In this document: in pieces, positions 33,208-44,989 of the stretch
How the letters are laid out: each line of letters begins with the position of its first letter
How positions within the stretch are numbered: position 1 is the first letter of the stretch
Source of the DNA: Phytophthora hibernalis
Lineage: Eukaryota; Oomycota; Peronosporomycetes; Peronosporales; Peronosporaceae
NCBI GenBank assembly: GCA_012656075.1
Contig: JAAKBF010000367.1
Span: 124,001 to 188,000, forward strand
Reading direction: 5' to 3'
Length of the DNA stretch: 64,000 bases
Notes under the pieces: generated by a model
Database searches by the model: none
What the model was told of the DNA's origin: nothing
Seen by the model: the letters and a program-made list of their open reading frames with translations, nothing else
Program-made: the position numbers and the translations under genes

Positions 33208-35363
33208 TCAGCTCGGTGGATGTCTGCGCCTGGGGCTTTGTGTTGTGTTCACGGAATTGCAGTTGCTCGTAGTGCTTCGACGATGAGAAGAAGGCGACAC
33301 ATTTCCGTTCAAGTAACGGTGTTCCTGGCGCCCAGAATGACGCTGCTCTCGGAAGTGCGCTGCTACGATATCTGCATCGGATTGATGTTGTAGTTGCTTT
33401 GGTGATGGTGGTGGCCTTCTTTGCTGCTGTAGTTGTAAAAGCTGCAGCTTCTTCGTTTCAGCAGCTTGCTGTAGGATAACTTCAGCCTGACGCAGAGTCT
33501 CCTTCTCCTGCTTTTTGATAGCTCGTCGCATTACAGTGACGTCACACCGCTCTTCGTCGATTTCATCTTCGCAACGATCACTTGTGCACTTGAGATTTTT
33601 GTGTCCTGCCTAACATTGATATTGCCTTCAGTGTCGAGAAGTTCACGCTGGACTACGGGTGCAAATTGTTCAAGTCGAGCAACTTCAGGCATCGAGTAAG
33701 CGAGAGCTGGCAACTTGAGCCATTCACGCTGCAAGCCACGGCGTCCCATATCGCGAGCAAGGTGAACCAAAGTCTGCAAAGCGGGGTTACACATTTCAAA
33801 GCTACTTCGGCTGGTTGAGAGCCTCCCATGCCAGTTCGCGCAATAGTCAACACTGAAGCTGGAGGTAATAAAGCCATTCCTGATCGGTCTTCTAGACACT
33901 GCAACAAGTCCACAATATGCAGCACTCCTTGCTGTACGTAGACAAACGCTTTCAATTGAGCGTTAACACGATCTCTCGCTTGGATCTTTTCAAGTTCTTG
34001 CGCGTGAATAGCCCCTTCCAGTCGATCACGCAGTCGTTGACGACGTTCTACTACATCCGTTGGACCTGAAACTCGAAGACATGACACCATCACACCATGT
34101 GCCTGTTGTTGACGAGTTAGCCGAGCTCCTTCGCTACGCAGCTCGGCTTCAATTTCTCGCAGCCGCGCGGTGCTCTCACGATAAGACTGAAAACGCTCCA
34201 CCACCAAATTCAAATCCACTTCTCCCGTTTCACGCAGTACGCGTGCGTACTGGCCTTCGTAGACTGCAAACAGAGTCTCGCGCTTGTTCTCGTCTGCATC
34301 GACCACCAAGATATTGTAACTATCTCGACGCTGCACTCGATTAATTGGTGCACACTCGTGTTAGTGCTGCGGTGGCGCTAGTAAGGATCGCGTCGAGACT
34401 TTCGTCCCTCCGTTAGGTCGAGAACCAATGAACCGAAGAAGTTCGCCACGACGGCGATCGGCATCTTGTCGTCGCTGGCTTATCACTAATCTCGACGCTA
34501 ACTCGTCTCGATATGACTCAAGAACCGGAAGCGCATTTCGCTTGAAAGCCGCTTGCTGTCCATGTACCTCGCAAAATTGCTGCGTTATCAAACGATTCTT
34601 GTTAGACTCCGTCTTAATTTGACTTCGGCACAAAGCTCGCTCTCGGTGGGCCGCTCTCCGTCTTTAGCGAGTAGGTCAGCATTCGCTTCCAGATATTGCA
34701 CTTGGCGCGTCAGTCGACCGTGCATATATCGCAGACGCTTCTTATACGCGTCCAGGTGCGCGATTTCCTCTTTCAAACTGATTGGAGGTGGTTTCTGCTT
34801 TGACACTTGCATAGCATTCTTGTTCACCGATGTTAGTGTTGGTGTGGGTTTTGCAGAGGTAGTTGTCGACGTATCAAACGCTTCAAGGTGCCGACGTGCA
34901 AGGTTGAGCTCTTCTTGTCGTCGTGCGATGGTGGCCTGCAATTCATGAAGCTGGCGCTGCGCCTCGAGAGTGACAAACCGTTGCTCGTCGATCTCTTCTC
35001 GTACAACGCGCTGCAGAATAGAATTGTGGCAAATAGCAACCGATGTCCCTGGTTGTCTCCAAAGCTGCATCACGGCGGAACATGGTCTCGACCTTGACTT
35101 CCACTCCCCGTAGCTGACGGTGGTCTTCGATACCGACTTGATTGTGGACGTCGTGGTTGACTTGAACCGTGATTTGAACTCGGTGCATGATCTCGAGAGG
35201 AGCTGGTTGAAGCTGTCACTATCGCCGAAACCAGTTTGCGATTCGCAGACGGGAAGGCACCGGCAGATTTGGGGCGTTTGCTTCCTCCGGGAGGACTGAT
35301 AACGATCTCCAATGATGGCACTGGCGAGGCATTGGCGACTTGCCTCGTCATCTGGTCACACAC
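33208..35363 (-). CDS. Coiled-coil protein, outer-dynein-arm docking complex-like
   Basis: Minus-strand frames together give roughly 650-700 residues of mostly coiled coil. A central segment, LFAVYEGQYARVLRETGEVD then LNLVVERFQSYRESTARL (~34,210-34,290), resembles the conserved region of the CCDC63/CCDC114/CCDC151 family that docks outer dynein arms. A 69-nt GT-AG intron at 34,331-34,399, with a CTAAC branch-like site, removes an in-frame stop and keeps phase. Other frame changes near 34,618 (A run), 33,775 (C run) and 33,570 are each fixed by one added base. The 5' end between 35,073 and 35,363 changes frame twice in the other sense and is unresolved; translation might start at 35,073 or 35,363. 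The C-terminus is Gln/His-rich. It lies 69 bp tail to tail from the EF-hand gene. Family assignment is moderate. Confidence 0.55.
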
Positions 35364-35439
35364 AGACCTGGTGGTGAACCTTCTAAATGACCCCAGAACG
35401 AAACCACTATGCTATTCTAGCCAACTCGCTGATTGAGGT

Positions 35440-36240
35440 TTAGAGGGGTGAGATGATTTTATGCAACCAGAAAATAGGTCCTGCACCAGAAATTTGGTCC
35501 AGCAAAAGTTATTAATACATCCTGCACAAGTCCTACAGACCTCAGTTTTACTTCTTACCCATCTGTAGAATACTCAATACAAGTCAAAACGAAATTGAGA
35601 TCTGCAGGACATTGAATTAGCATTGCGGTCTTCAAGGGCAGACACTTGCACATTGGCACGTGGACGCTAACGTCGCGAGCTCCTCTTTTGCACCGCCAAT
35701 TTCGCTTCGCTCATGGCGAGCAAGGCGTCGGTACATTCCAATCGGGGCGGACACTCGCGCGTTGGCTCTCGCCTGCGGACTTAGCGACAGCGCAGCGGGG
35801 GCGCCCTCTCGCTTCGCGTCCTGCCCCACCCCCTTACACCTTACGCTAAGTCCTCGGCTTCGGCCAGGCACGGTGTCTAGGAAAAATAACTCCTTGTCAG
35901 GGCAACTACTCCGGCCCACGCGCCGACCATTGCAGACCTCCGCTTCGCTTCGGTTGCAAACGGTCTCTGAGGCCTCTTTGGTTTTCACATTCGCAAGGAC
36001 AAATCTGTATGGGATGTTAAACCTATGCATCGCCTCCTTTTTTAGTTTCCGTTCGGCATGTAAAGTGTCCTGCGTATTGTCCTGAGCTTGGTAAAGTGTC
36101 CTACAATGGTCGTGCATTTGCAGGACATTATGTCTGATGACGGATACACTTTCTTGTTGCATTCATTTCTCCCAGAGGGTGCATTTTACAGCAGATGTTG
36201 AATATGTTCCCTTGCATCTGGTTTCGAACGGGTATTTTAC
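35440..36240. other. Gene-free GC-rich spacer with CCTGCA-type words
   Basis: Overlapping open frames exist on both strands (minus 35,632-36,162; plus 35,660-36,085), but neither has recognisable domains. They look like by-products of GC-rich repeat sequence. Words such as GCAGGACATT recur near 35,605 and 36,118. Confidence 0.4.
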
Positions 36241-38239
36241 CTATTTGAGACCTTCGTAAAGCTTGGTTAGCTGCGGCTGGAAGAATTCCTTGAGTTGTGG
36301 ACGTTTGAGCTTGAACGTGGGCGTGATGAGGCCCTGCTCCAGCGAAAATGGTTCAGGGTGGAAGTGCACAGCTTTCACAAGCTCGAAACCTCGCAGTTGT
36401 GCTTCCTTAGCTACCCGAGCCATGTCTGCCAATACGGCCATCTGGAACTCTGGGTTGTGCACCAGCTTAGCGCTGGACGCGGCTGCACCGCTCAATCCCT
36501 TCTCTTGAGCCCAACCTTCTGCCACCTCCGGATCAGGCACTAACACGCCTACCAGACAGCTCTGCAGCGAGTCACCGTAGGCAAAAAGCTGTCCCACGTA
36601 TTTGCTCTTCACGTAGATGTTCTCAATCTTCTCCACGGCCACGTACTCACCCTGTGCAAGCTTGAAAATGTTCTTCTTTCGGTCGATGATACTCAGTGTG
36701 CCGTCCGCATTCCAGCAGCCAATGTCACCCGTGTGAAACCAGCCGCGCTCATCGATGGCCTCGCGAGTCTTCTCTGGCTCTTTGTAGTACCCAGCGAAGA
36801 CCATCGGGCCTCGCACGCAGATTTCTCCACGGGGTCGAGGCTTATCGCGGCTCGTATAGTTCATTTCAGGCACGTCTTCCAGCTGCACCTGGCCGTACAT
36901 GAGTGGCGCTCCAACATGTGCTCCCATCGGCATATCAACCCCTCCCACAGCCACTGCAGCAGCTGTCTCGCTGAGTCCATAGCCCTCTGCGACGTCGCAG
37001 CAGAAGACGACTTTCATGAACTCCTTCACTTCAGCGCTCAACGGCGCAGAGCCCGAGAAGATGAGACGCACGCGACCACCAAGAGCCATACGAACCTTTG
37101 AGAACACCAGCGCGTCCCACAACGCGTGGGTCTTTTGACCATCGGGCAGACCCGCCAGCTTGGCTGCAAGCGCTCGATCAAACAAAATCTTCCTCAGTCC
37201 GCCGGCAGCAGCCACGCTTTGCGTGATCTTGTCGTACACGCGGTTGAATAGTCTCGGCGCCGACACGAACACCGTCGGCTGAAGCTCGACCAGGTCATCC
37301 ATGAGCGTGAGCAGATCTCCTGGTAAAAGCCTGCCGATGCGCCATGAGCGTGGAGAACGCCAAGCACCGCGCGCTCGAACACGTGCGCCAGTGGCAGGTA
37401 CGAGCAGTGCACGTCCGATGCGAGGATGGTCATCCGACCGCACATCTGCCGCACCACGTACGTGTAGTTCCGCTGCAACAAGATCACGCCCTTGGGGTCC
37501 CCGTCGTCCCTGACGTGTAGCACAGCGTCGACACGTCCGTCGGCAGCGGCGGGTCCGCTGGACGCGGGTCCGCTTCACCCAGCAGCTCTAGCTCCTGGAG
37601 ACTGCGAAGCTCCAGATTCGTGTCCTTGGCCTGCTGTACCTGCTGCTCCGTGACCGGCTCAAACTGCACCACGAGCTTGAGAGTCGGACAGTCCTTGACA
37701 CAGTCCATGACGACGTCGAACTGTTTCCTGCCACAGAACAGGACGCGCAGCTCCGTGTGGTTGACGATGAAGGGCACCGCGTCTGGTCCTAATGTGTCGT
37801 AGAGAGGCACGAGTACGTAGCTCAAGCGGTCGCACGCGTGGCCCACGAGACACCACTCGATCTGGTTCTTGGAGAAGACACCCACCATGTCCTGCCGCTG
37901 GATGCCGCCCACCGCTTGGAGGCCACTGGCTACGCGCTCTGTTCGTATCTTCACGTCGTTGTATGAGAGCCACTCATAGGGTCCCACCCTGCCCGTCTCG
38001 GGGTCTACACTGCGGCGACCGTAGCAAGGTCTATCTCCGTTCTCGATCTGGCAGCCACGGAGGAAGTTGTGGTACAGCGTCATCTCTTCTTCCTCCAGTG
38101 GCTCCTTATCTGGCGTCTCGTACGCAGAACCGTGGGACGCATCGCGCGTGTTGGGCACCTCGACGGTGTAGCGATTGCCAGTGTACGAGTCAAAGTCTAC
38201 TTGGCTCATCGGAAGCTCGGAGCTGCTGCCTGCGCCCAT
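36241..38239 (-). CDS. Long-chain acyl-CoA synthetase, two frame breaks
   Basis: This member of the AMP-forming superfamily joins fatty acids to coenzyme A using ATP. From the ATG at 38,239 it reads about 666 residues, the usual ACSL length. Motifs are the P-loop-like YTSGTTGDPKG (across the first break), LPLAHVFERAV, GYGLSETAAA, GWFHTGDIGCW and DRKKNIFKLAQGEYVAVEKI. The start MGAGSSSE is a good N-myristoylation signal and suggests membrane anchoring. Two frame breaks, near 37,498 and 37,320, are each repaired by adding one G in a G run (giving TTGDPKGV and FYQGDLLTLMDD). No conserved residues are lost otherwise, so the gene is probably functional and the sequence may be at fault. No intron is needed. 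Confidence 0.88.
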
Positions 38240-38469
38240 GTTGACGGATGAGTAACGGATACTTTTGCTGTCTTCTGACGCAACGAGGGGACACGTTGAG
38301 CGGTATGTTCACACAAGTGCTACACCATTTTGGTGAGGTCATATAATGCAATCATTGGGTATCACTTGTGGCGCTGACCTAGATTTTGCAGTACCTCGAT
38401 AGGCTGGTATACAACCGACCAGATTTCGCACTGCGACAAAACTTTGGGACAAAAATGACTTGATTTTAG

Positions 38470-39165
38470 TATTAAAAAGAATGATGGTAATTTCCATAGT
38501 AGTGAGTCTTATCATCGTTTCTACGTGCAACCTCGGAGCATCGAGATGGCATGGAGTCCATGAGATCATGGAGCTCCTTCGTTGTGACGGATTCCCAAGC
38601 CTCCATCACGGTCGCTGTGAGATCGGGTACGGAACGGTATGCTTTCCGTGACTGTAAACCTTCCTGGCTAGTATGGCCCACACATTCTCAATGGGGTTGA
38701 GATCAGGGAGCGAGCAGGCCAGTCCAGTAGCTGTACACCGATTTCAGTGAAGAACGACTTGGTCTCATACGAGGCATGAATCGAGGCATTGCCTGCATGA
38801 AGAGGAAGTCGGTGCCGTAGTTCTTGTGAGCGAAGGGGAGCATATGCTCCGAGACTGTATAAATGTAGTGGTCAGAGTTTTGGCATCCTTCGAGCACCAC
38901 CAGTTCCAACTTTCCCTTCGTGCCGAAGGCTCCCATACCATCAATGACCCTCCCCATCTTGACGTGACATGTAACGTCGAGCAGGGTACCTCAGGTCACA
39001 CCAGTAGTGCTTGTAGCCGTCCGGACCGTCCAAGTTGAATTTTTCATCCGAGAAGATGATCATGGGCCACACCACCTCCTTTTGCGCCGCTGTCGACAGC
39101 CGCTCGGCAAACGCAAGGCGTGCATCCTTGTGCTCCTTCCTGTCCAGCTGCAGGATCCCTCGAAG
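38470..39165 (-). pseudogene. Tc1/mariner transposase fragment
   Basis: Minus-strand frames read FAERLSTAAQKEVVWPMIIF, SDEKFNLDGPDGYKHYWCDL (first catalytic Asp), WGAFG-type and GKLELVVLEGCQNSDHYIYT, NYGTDFLFMQ, and finally LTATVMEAWESVTTKELHDL and MDSMPSRC. This is the DDE half of a Tc1-like transposase. The N-terminal DNA-binding part is absent, cut off where the Gypsy element begins near 39,165. Frame breaks near 38,770 and 38,955 are visible. Confidence 0.8.
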
Positions 39166-39169
39166 CCGA

Positions 39170-42100
39170 TGGACGTGTTCGAGACATGTGAACCAGAGCC
39201 GAACCCGAAGCCGTCAGTACTGGGGAGAAGGTCGTACATCGACGACATCCTGGTGACGGCAACCACTTGGGATATGATGTGCGAAAAGGTCGAGAGGCTG
39301 CTGGACGCCTGCGAACGTTGGAATCTGTCGATCAGCGTGGTCAAGAGTTTCTGGGGCCAGTGAAAGGTGTGCTATTTGGGCCATCGGGTATCCGCCGAAG
39401 ATTTGGAAGCCGACCCGAAAGATCTTGAAACTCTGGGCAACCTCCCGTTTCCGCGGGCGCTCCGATCAATGTAATCCTTCTTGGGAGTTTGAATTATTAC
39501 AGCCGCTTCATAGAAGACTTCGCGATTTACGCGGCGGTCCTGTACGAGTTGCCAGAAGCAGACTTTTACGAGATGGGACGTGAGGAGAAGAATGACTCCG
39601 GTAGACAAAGGGCTGGGGGCGTGGAGCCACCAGCAGAGGATGGCAACCGTTGGACCCGAGCAAAGATTGCGTTCACAATGCTGAAAGCCAAAATCGTTTC
39701 CACTCCAATCTTGAAACATTTCGATCCTGAGCGTACTCCGGAAATCGTAATCTATGCGATCCAGTGGGCGATCTCAGCGGCGCTCATGCAGGATCATGAT
39801 GGCGTGTACTGGCCAATAACGTTCATCAGCCGAACGTTGAAGTCCAACGAGCTCAACTACGGAATCGTCGACAAGGAAGTCTTGGCACTCTTGCGGATGC
39901 TTGAAGTGAATTATACCCTGCTGACCACCAGGTCGATCTTGGTGCTGTCTCGGCATTCGACCTTGGCCTGGCTGGTCAACTCGACCGGTTTCCAAGGCCG
40001 GCTCGGAAACTGGGCCGCATTGCTCTCAGAATGGACCCTAGAGATCAGGAAGTGTACCAAAGGGAAGACGAGATCTTGGGAGTCATCAGGGCAAGCATCA
40101 CCCCTCGCGTGGAAGTAGATGAAACGTTGATCGCAATTGCACCAGTGAAAGAACCGCGACAGACAATCATCATGCCTCCACCTACAGTGGAAGAAGGAGA
40201 GAGCCTGTTGGTCGCGAGTTTCGATGGATCAGCACGTGTCAAACGCAGTAGCGGAGCGTACAGTGCTATCATCTGGAAGCTGCCGGAATGGACGATCGTG
40301 TCAGCCGCGTCGGAGTATGCACCTGATTTGACTGTGAACGAGGCCGAATACCGTGGTCTTCTGTTATGTTTCGATCTTCTGTCCGCCATGGACAGGGGCG
40401 GATTGTAATGTGGAGATTCCAATCTGGTGGTCCCACAAATGCGAGGTGAGATTGCGTTCAACGCTCCGGGTTTGCAATTGCTGCGGAAGAAGGCGATGGA
40501 TCAGCTTGGATCGTGGCCGAAGCACGAGTTCCCGCACATGAAACGAGATTGGAATCAAAGTGCGGACAAGTAGCCAGCGCCGCCCTTCAACGCAAAGAAG
40601 GAACTGTGGTTACCTTGGAAGAAGATCGCCAAGACTTGATCACGCTCAACCGCCTGGACGAGCTTCTCAAGTCGAGAGATGACAGCAATGTCGCCCGCGT
40701 AACCGCAGTAACAAGATCAACGCGACGTCGGAGGACACCACCGAACGCCCTGGAAGAAACAATCGTGCAGCATATACGGGGTGAGCGGATTGTCCAAGCC
40801 CAGGATGAGGAAAAGTGGATAGCCGATCTGAAAGCGTACCTGAATGGAGACGTTGGAGGACTGACTGCGAAGGAAGCGAAGACGTGTTCCAAGATCGCAG
40901 ACCATTATGAGCTGGACGAGAGCGGTCTGCTGCTCTACTGCCCGCCGTCGACGGAGACGGACGAAGATCGGGACGAGGTCGCGAAGCTCGTAATGCCGGA
41001 AACCCTGCAGCAAGACTTCTTACACCATTATCATACGAGCTTGGAAGGGGGCATCAGGGGATCGGAAGAACGTACCGTCGGATCAGAGCGTACTTTCACT
41101 GGAGAGGCCTGTTCAAGAGTGTCCAACGCTATGTGGGAGAGTGCACGGATTGTGAGACTGGGAAAGGACGCCCCTTCGTGAGAGGTGAGTCGCCGGGAAA
41201 CCTGCAGGCTACGTACCCTTTTCAGATCATCGCGATGGATCACATTCCGTCGCTGCCCAAGTCGTTTAAGGGGAATACGGAGCTGCTGATATGGGCCGAC
41301 CTGTTCTCGGGATATGTGATCGCGAAGGCGAGCGCGTCGAGGACAGCCCAGACGATCGCAGAGAATTATGAAGAATGTGTGTTCCGTCGGGTTGGAGCCA
41401 GTGAATCTATACGGCACGACAGAGAGCCCGGGTTATGACCGATTTCTTCCGCGCATTCAGCCGGATTGTGGGACAGAAACAGAAAACTACGATGGCGTAT
41501 AGACCTCAAGCGAACGGAACGGCAGAAAAGATGGTGCAGACGCTGACCCACGCGCTCAAGATGTATGTCGCAGATGTAAATCTACAAGACTGGGACGAAT
41601 ATGCCGAACGTCTGACGTTCGCGTTGAATACGGCTCAAGATCGCGTGCGCGGGGACACGCCCTTCTACTTGACCCACGGTTGGGACCCACGCTCCACGTT
41701 GGAAGCGGCATTAGCCCTGGGAAGTACGCGACGTCGCGATCGGGAGCCTCGATAGTGGAGATATCACGTGCAGAATCACTATGGGCGCGCAAGGGAGCAG
41801 GTGAACGAACGCCTCCGGGCCGCGATTCGGTCGCGGGCGGACGAGCACAACGAAGAACTCCGACCGCACGAGATTATAGCTGGTGCGCAAGTCTGGTTGT
41901 ACCTGGATAGAGTGAAAGAAAGGTACGCACGCAAGTTAGCCCACATGTGGCACGGTCCGTTTCGGGTGATCGAAATGGTGGGGAATCATGCGGCGAGGCT
42001 GGAGATCGTTGGCACCGATTATCGCCTGTTCCCGGTTGTCCACGTGTCCAAATTAAAGCGAGTGCAGAGTTTTCCGGATCATCCTACGCTGAAGTTAACT

Positions 42101-42410
42101 GAAGACGAGGGAGACCGTTTTGATTTTGATGAAGCAATCTTAGCGGAAGATAGCTGGGAAGGACGTCTCGAGGAAGGGGAATACGAGGTGGAAAAGATAG
42201 CAGGGATGAAATCGGGTCGACGGACGCACTACGGCCGTGTTCACCGCTAATTCCAAGTGTACTGGAAAGGCTACGACGACCCTTCATGGGTCGACGAAGC
42301 CGATTTGAAGTGCGGGGCCTTGTTGCACGAATACGAACGGGGAATGACCAATCGTAGCCGTTTCGGAGTCATGCAGTCGCATGAGGCGGAGGAGAGCTCG
42401 TAGCAGGTTG
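39170..42410 (+). pseudogene. Gypsy chromovirus pol with two RNase H domains and a chromodomain
   Basis: Starting inside the RT (RRSYIDDILVTATTWD near 39,230), the plus strand encodes the thumb (SFLGSLNYYSRFIEDFA), RNase H 1 (VIYAIQWAISAALMQDHDG; LNYGIVDKEVLALLRMLE), then a second RNase H (LVASFDGSARVKRSSGAYSA near 40,205; NEAEYRGLLLCFDLL; GDSNLVV; NQSADKLASAAL). The integrase follows (zinc region ~41,070-41,160; IAMDHIPSLPKSFKGN; RPQANGTAEKMVQTL), then a chromodomain (GEYEVEKI at ~42,178; FQVYWKGYDDPSWVDEADL). Stops at 39,361, 39,471, 41,753 and 42,248 and a frame break near 41,432 show decay. The element is truncated at 39,165 by, or on, the Tc1 fragment, and no LTRs are seen. Confidence 0.85.
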
Positions 42411-42640
42411 GCTGTTGCGGGCGGAGAAAGGGAAGAAGATTGTGTAGGGAGGCCACACATTGAGGTGGAAGGGTTATTTGTGGGAGTAACGTACGTACTG
42501 GGGGCGAAGTCACCAGTGAAGAGCGGCAATCGCTCAACAAGCAAGGAAGATCGACAAACTAAAAGAAAGAAGAGGCCAAAGTAGAAAGGAGATTATCAAG
42601 ATCGAGGTTTAGCAGGTGCGTCGCGACTAGCCAAGTTCGC

Positions 42641-44790
42641 CTACTCTTCGGCAGCCGGAGGACAGAACTTGGCAGAGATACGCCGAACGTGAGAGCCGGG
42701 GTGGTTCGCTATATCGTTGCGATACTGGTTCCGCCACGGTTCCGCTGCGTCGGCTTCTCGCAACGCATCCAGCAGAGTCGAAGGCGGCTGATCACAGCCA
42801 AGGCCGGGGTACCAGGCTCCCTTTTCCCCCGGGCGAGAATAGTTAAGGAAGAAGGGATCGAGAAGCAGGTCCAGATCACAGTGACCCGCGATCATCCCAT
42901 GGGGACACGTTTCAGGAAGGACTTCCAACGGGCCCCGAGACGAGATCGCCGCTGTCGTTTCTCTTCACAGAATGCGGCCAGGGCAGGTTCCGTTTTGCGC
43001 AACACAGAACTGACAGGGAATGAGTGAGTCTCCTCCCACACTGCCTGGCGATGCGTCTCCTCCCACTCCAAGTACTTAGTCGCGATCTCGGTAAATCAAC
43101 CTGTCACTTCGAAAGACACGGGTTCGACGACGAAGTCCAGGTTGTCCCAAGGCGCCTCGTCGTAAAGTGCATCGATCTGTTCCTCAGTGATCAGCTCCGG
43201 ATTCCAGATACTCTCCAAAGGCGTCCGTTCACCCGGAGAAAACAGCCAGTAGCGAGGCTTGGTGAAGTGGTGGAAGAACAAATTAATGTCGAGCTCAGCT
43301 ACCCTCACGCGACCGATATATCGAGCGAGCCACGGGGAAACTTCGGCAGGGGTTCGACGGCGGCGGTCACGATAGCTTGGTATCCAGTCATCACGCGCTA
43401 TGGTAGTGGGAGGCAGCAGATCCCACCGCGCGGGAAGGAGAAGCCGGTTCCGGCGCGATCGCGGTATACTAGTAACACTGTCGTCGCTAGTGGGCGAATC
43501 ATGGGCACCAATTCGGCTGTTCCCCGCTGGACCGATCGCCATCGTCACTGCCAGCTTCGGAGCTGTCATCTTCACCACTCCCGTCAGATTGATTGGTGTG
43601 ACGGGATGACCCATTGGGAGAGTCGGACGCAACGTCAATCGGGTGATCAGATGACCCGCCGCCAGATGCACCCGCCGAAGAAGAGCGTCGCCGAGCACAA
43701 GACCGTGAACTTGTCAGAGCAGCCCGAAAAATGTCGTCGTCACTGCCTGATGCTTCGGAGGAAGAGAGACCTCCCGCGCGAGCACGAGATCGGCTGCCCC
43801 CACGAAGTCGCCCTTGGCTTGAACCCGAGGATGGACTCCTGCATGGCGAGTTGCGGCCGGGCGAATGGGCTCGAGAACGACGGGGTGAACAGCTTGGAGA
43901 CCGTGGACTGCGGGGTCGCTTGGGATTTCCGGCTGGCACCTGCGTTTGAGCGTCGGGCGTAACCGAAGCGGTTACCGCGATGGATCCAGGCTGGAGATCA
44001 GTCCAGCTACGCGGTCACGGATGCCATCGCGGTCTTGCATTGCTTGATCGCGCTCAGCTTCGAACACCTCGGAAGCGGTCCGAACAGCCGCCAGGTCACG
44101 CTGCAAAGTGTCATTCTCCGCCTGCAGAGCTTGAGGCGACCATGGTTCGCCTGCATCGAATTCACGCTACGCTCAAGTCTTGCAATAGATGCACGAGCCG
44201 ACGCGATCTGGGACTCTATGAAGAAGCGACAAAAGGGAGTTAGTACAGCGTCACAGAGACATGAAAGCGGCGACGGTAACCTACGAGTGGACGCGAGATC
44301 AGCCCGAGCTTGGTCACGCTCATTAGTCACCCGTCTCAGGTTGACGTTAACAGAGCGTAACTGAGTCTCCGCGGCATCCGCCCGATCGTGCTCGCGGTCA
44401 CGTTCAGCATGATTACGATCAAAATTCGTCTGGGCAGCGGTGATTTGTTGCTGATTACGTGCCTGTATATCGGAGACGCGCTGCTCCAGTCAAGTGACAC
44501 GTCCACGAAGCCGAGAGGCAGCATCGTCGAGAGGTTGCTGCGAAGCTTCGTGAACCCGGATGTCGCCTTCAGCTTGCGCCAGGTCGTGACGATATCGATT
44601 GTGGTCGACCGTAACCTGATCGCGCTCAGCAACAGCGTGGTCACGCTCGTCTTGGAGGGCCGCGATACGACGTGCGAAGACAGGAGAGGCGCCCGCAGCT
44701 GAAGTCGCGGTCGCCAGTTGACCGATTTCGTTCTGCAGGCGCGCAATCTCCTCGTCGCGCACCTTTTGAGTAACACGCAGCTGATCTCGA
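42641..44790 (-). pseudogene. Coiled-coil retroelement-like polyprotein, copy B
   Basis: The minus strand from 44,790 repeats the coiled-coil part of copy A closely (LQNEIGQLATATSAAGASPV; ALQDERDHAVAERDQVTVDH) but lacks the first ~130 codons. After the shared PKRPRSPRSPS motif near 43,890-43,930 the sequences part. Copy B continues with an Arg/Ser-rich tract (~43,500-43,880) and then a domain absent from copy A (ARYIGRVRVAELDINLFFHH; PRYWLFSPGERTPLESIWN) running to about 43,096. More debris continues to 42,641 (FLNYSRPGEKGAWYPGLGCD). Stops and frame changes occur throughout. The function is unknown. The Arg/Ser tract could bind RNA, but that is only a guess. Confidence 0.5.
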
Positions 44791-44792
44791 TC

Positions 44793-44965
44793 TTCACGAA
44801 CACTGGAAGAGCGTAACCCGCCCACCCGTCGGGTACACAAGGTGACTACAAGGTTTCGATCGCGCCAGATCAACGAAGTACCCTCCGACAGTCGGCAGTC
44901 CGGGCGTACCGTGCGCAAGCTTCGAACGCGTCAGCAATTTTCGTGAAGCAGCTTCGCCACAGTAC
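44793..44965 (+). repeat. Copy of the DIRS-associated repeat at 4,078-4,254
   Basis: The stretch matches 4,078-4,254 almost base for base (for example AACCCGCCCACCCGTCGGGT and TCGGCAGTCCGGGCGTACCG). It directly follows the truncated 5' end of coiled-coil copy B and ends where the match to the DIRS element is lost. Confidence 0.75.
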
Positions 44966-44989
44966 TGTCTATGCGCCTTGCGCAAGTGC

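Noticed and set aside
35632..36162. Open frames on both strands in the 35.6-36.2 kb spacer
   Set aside because: They overlap each other, lack known domains and sit in GC-rich repeat-like sequence, so they are not supported as genes.
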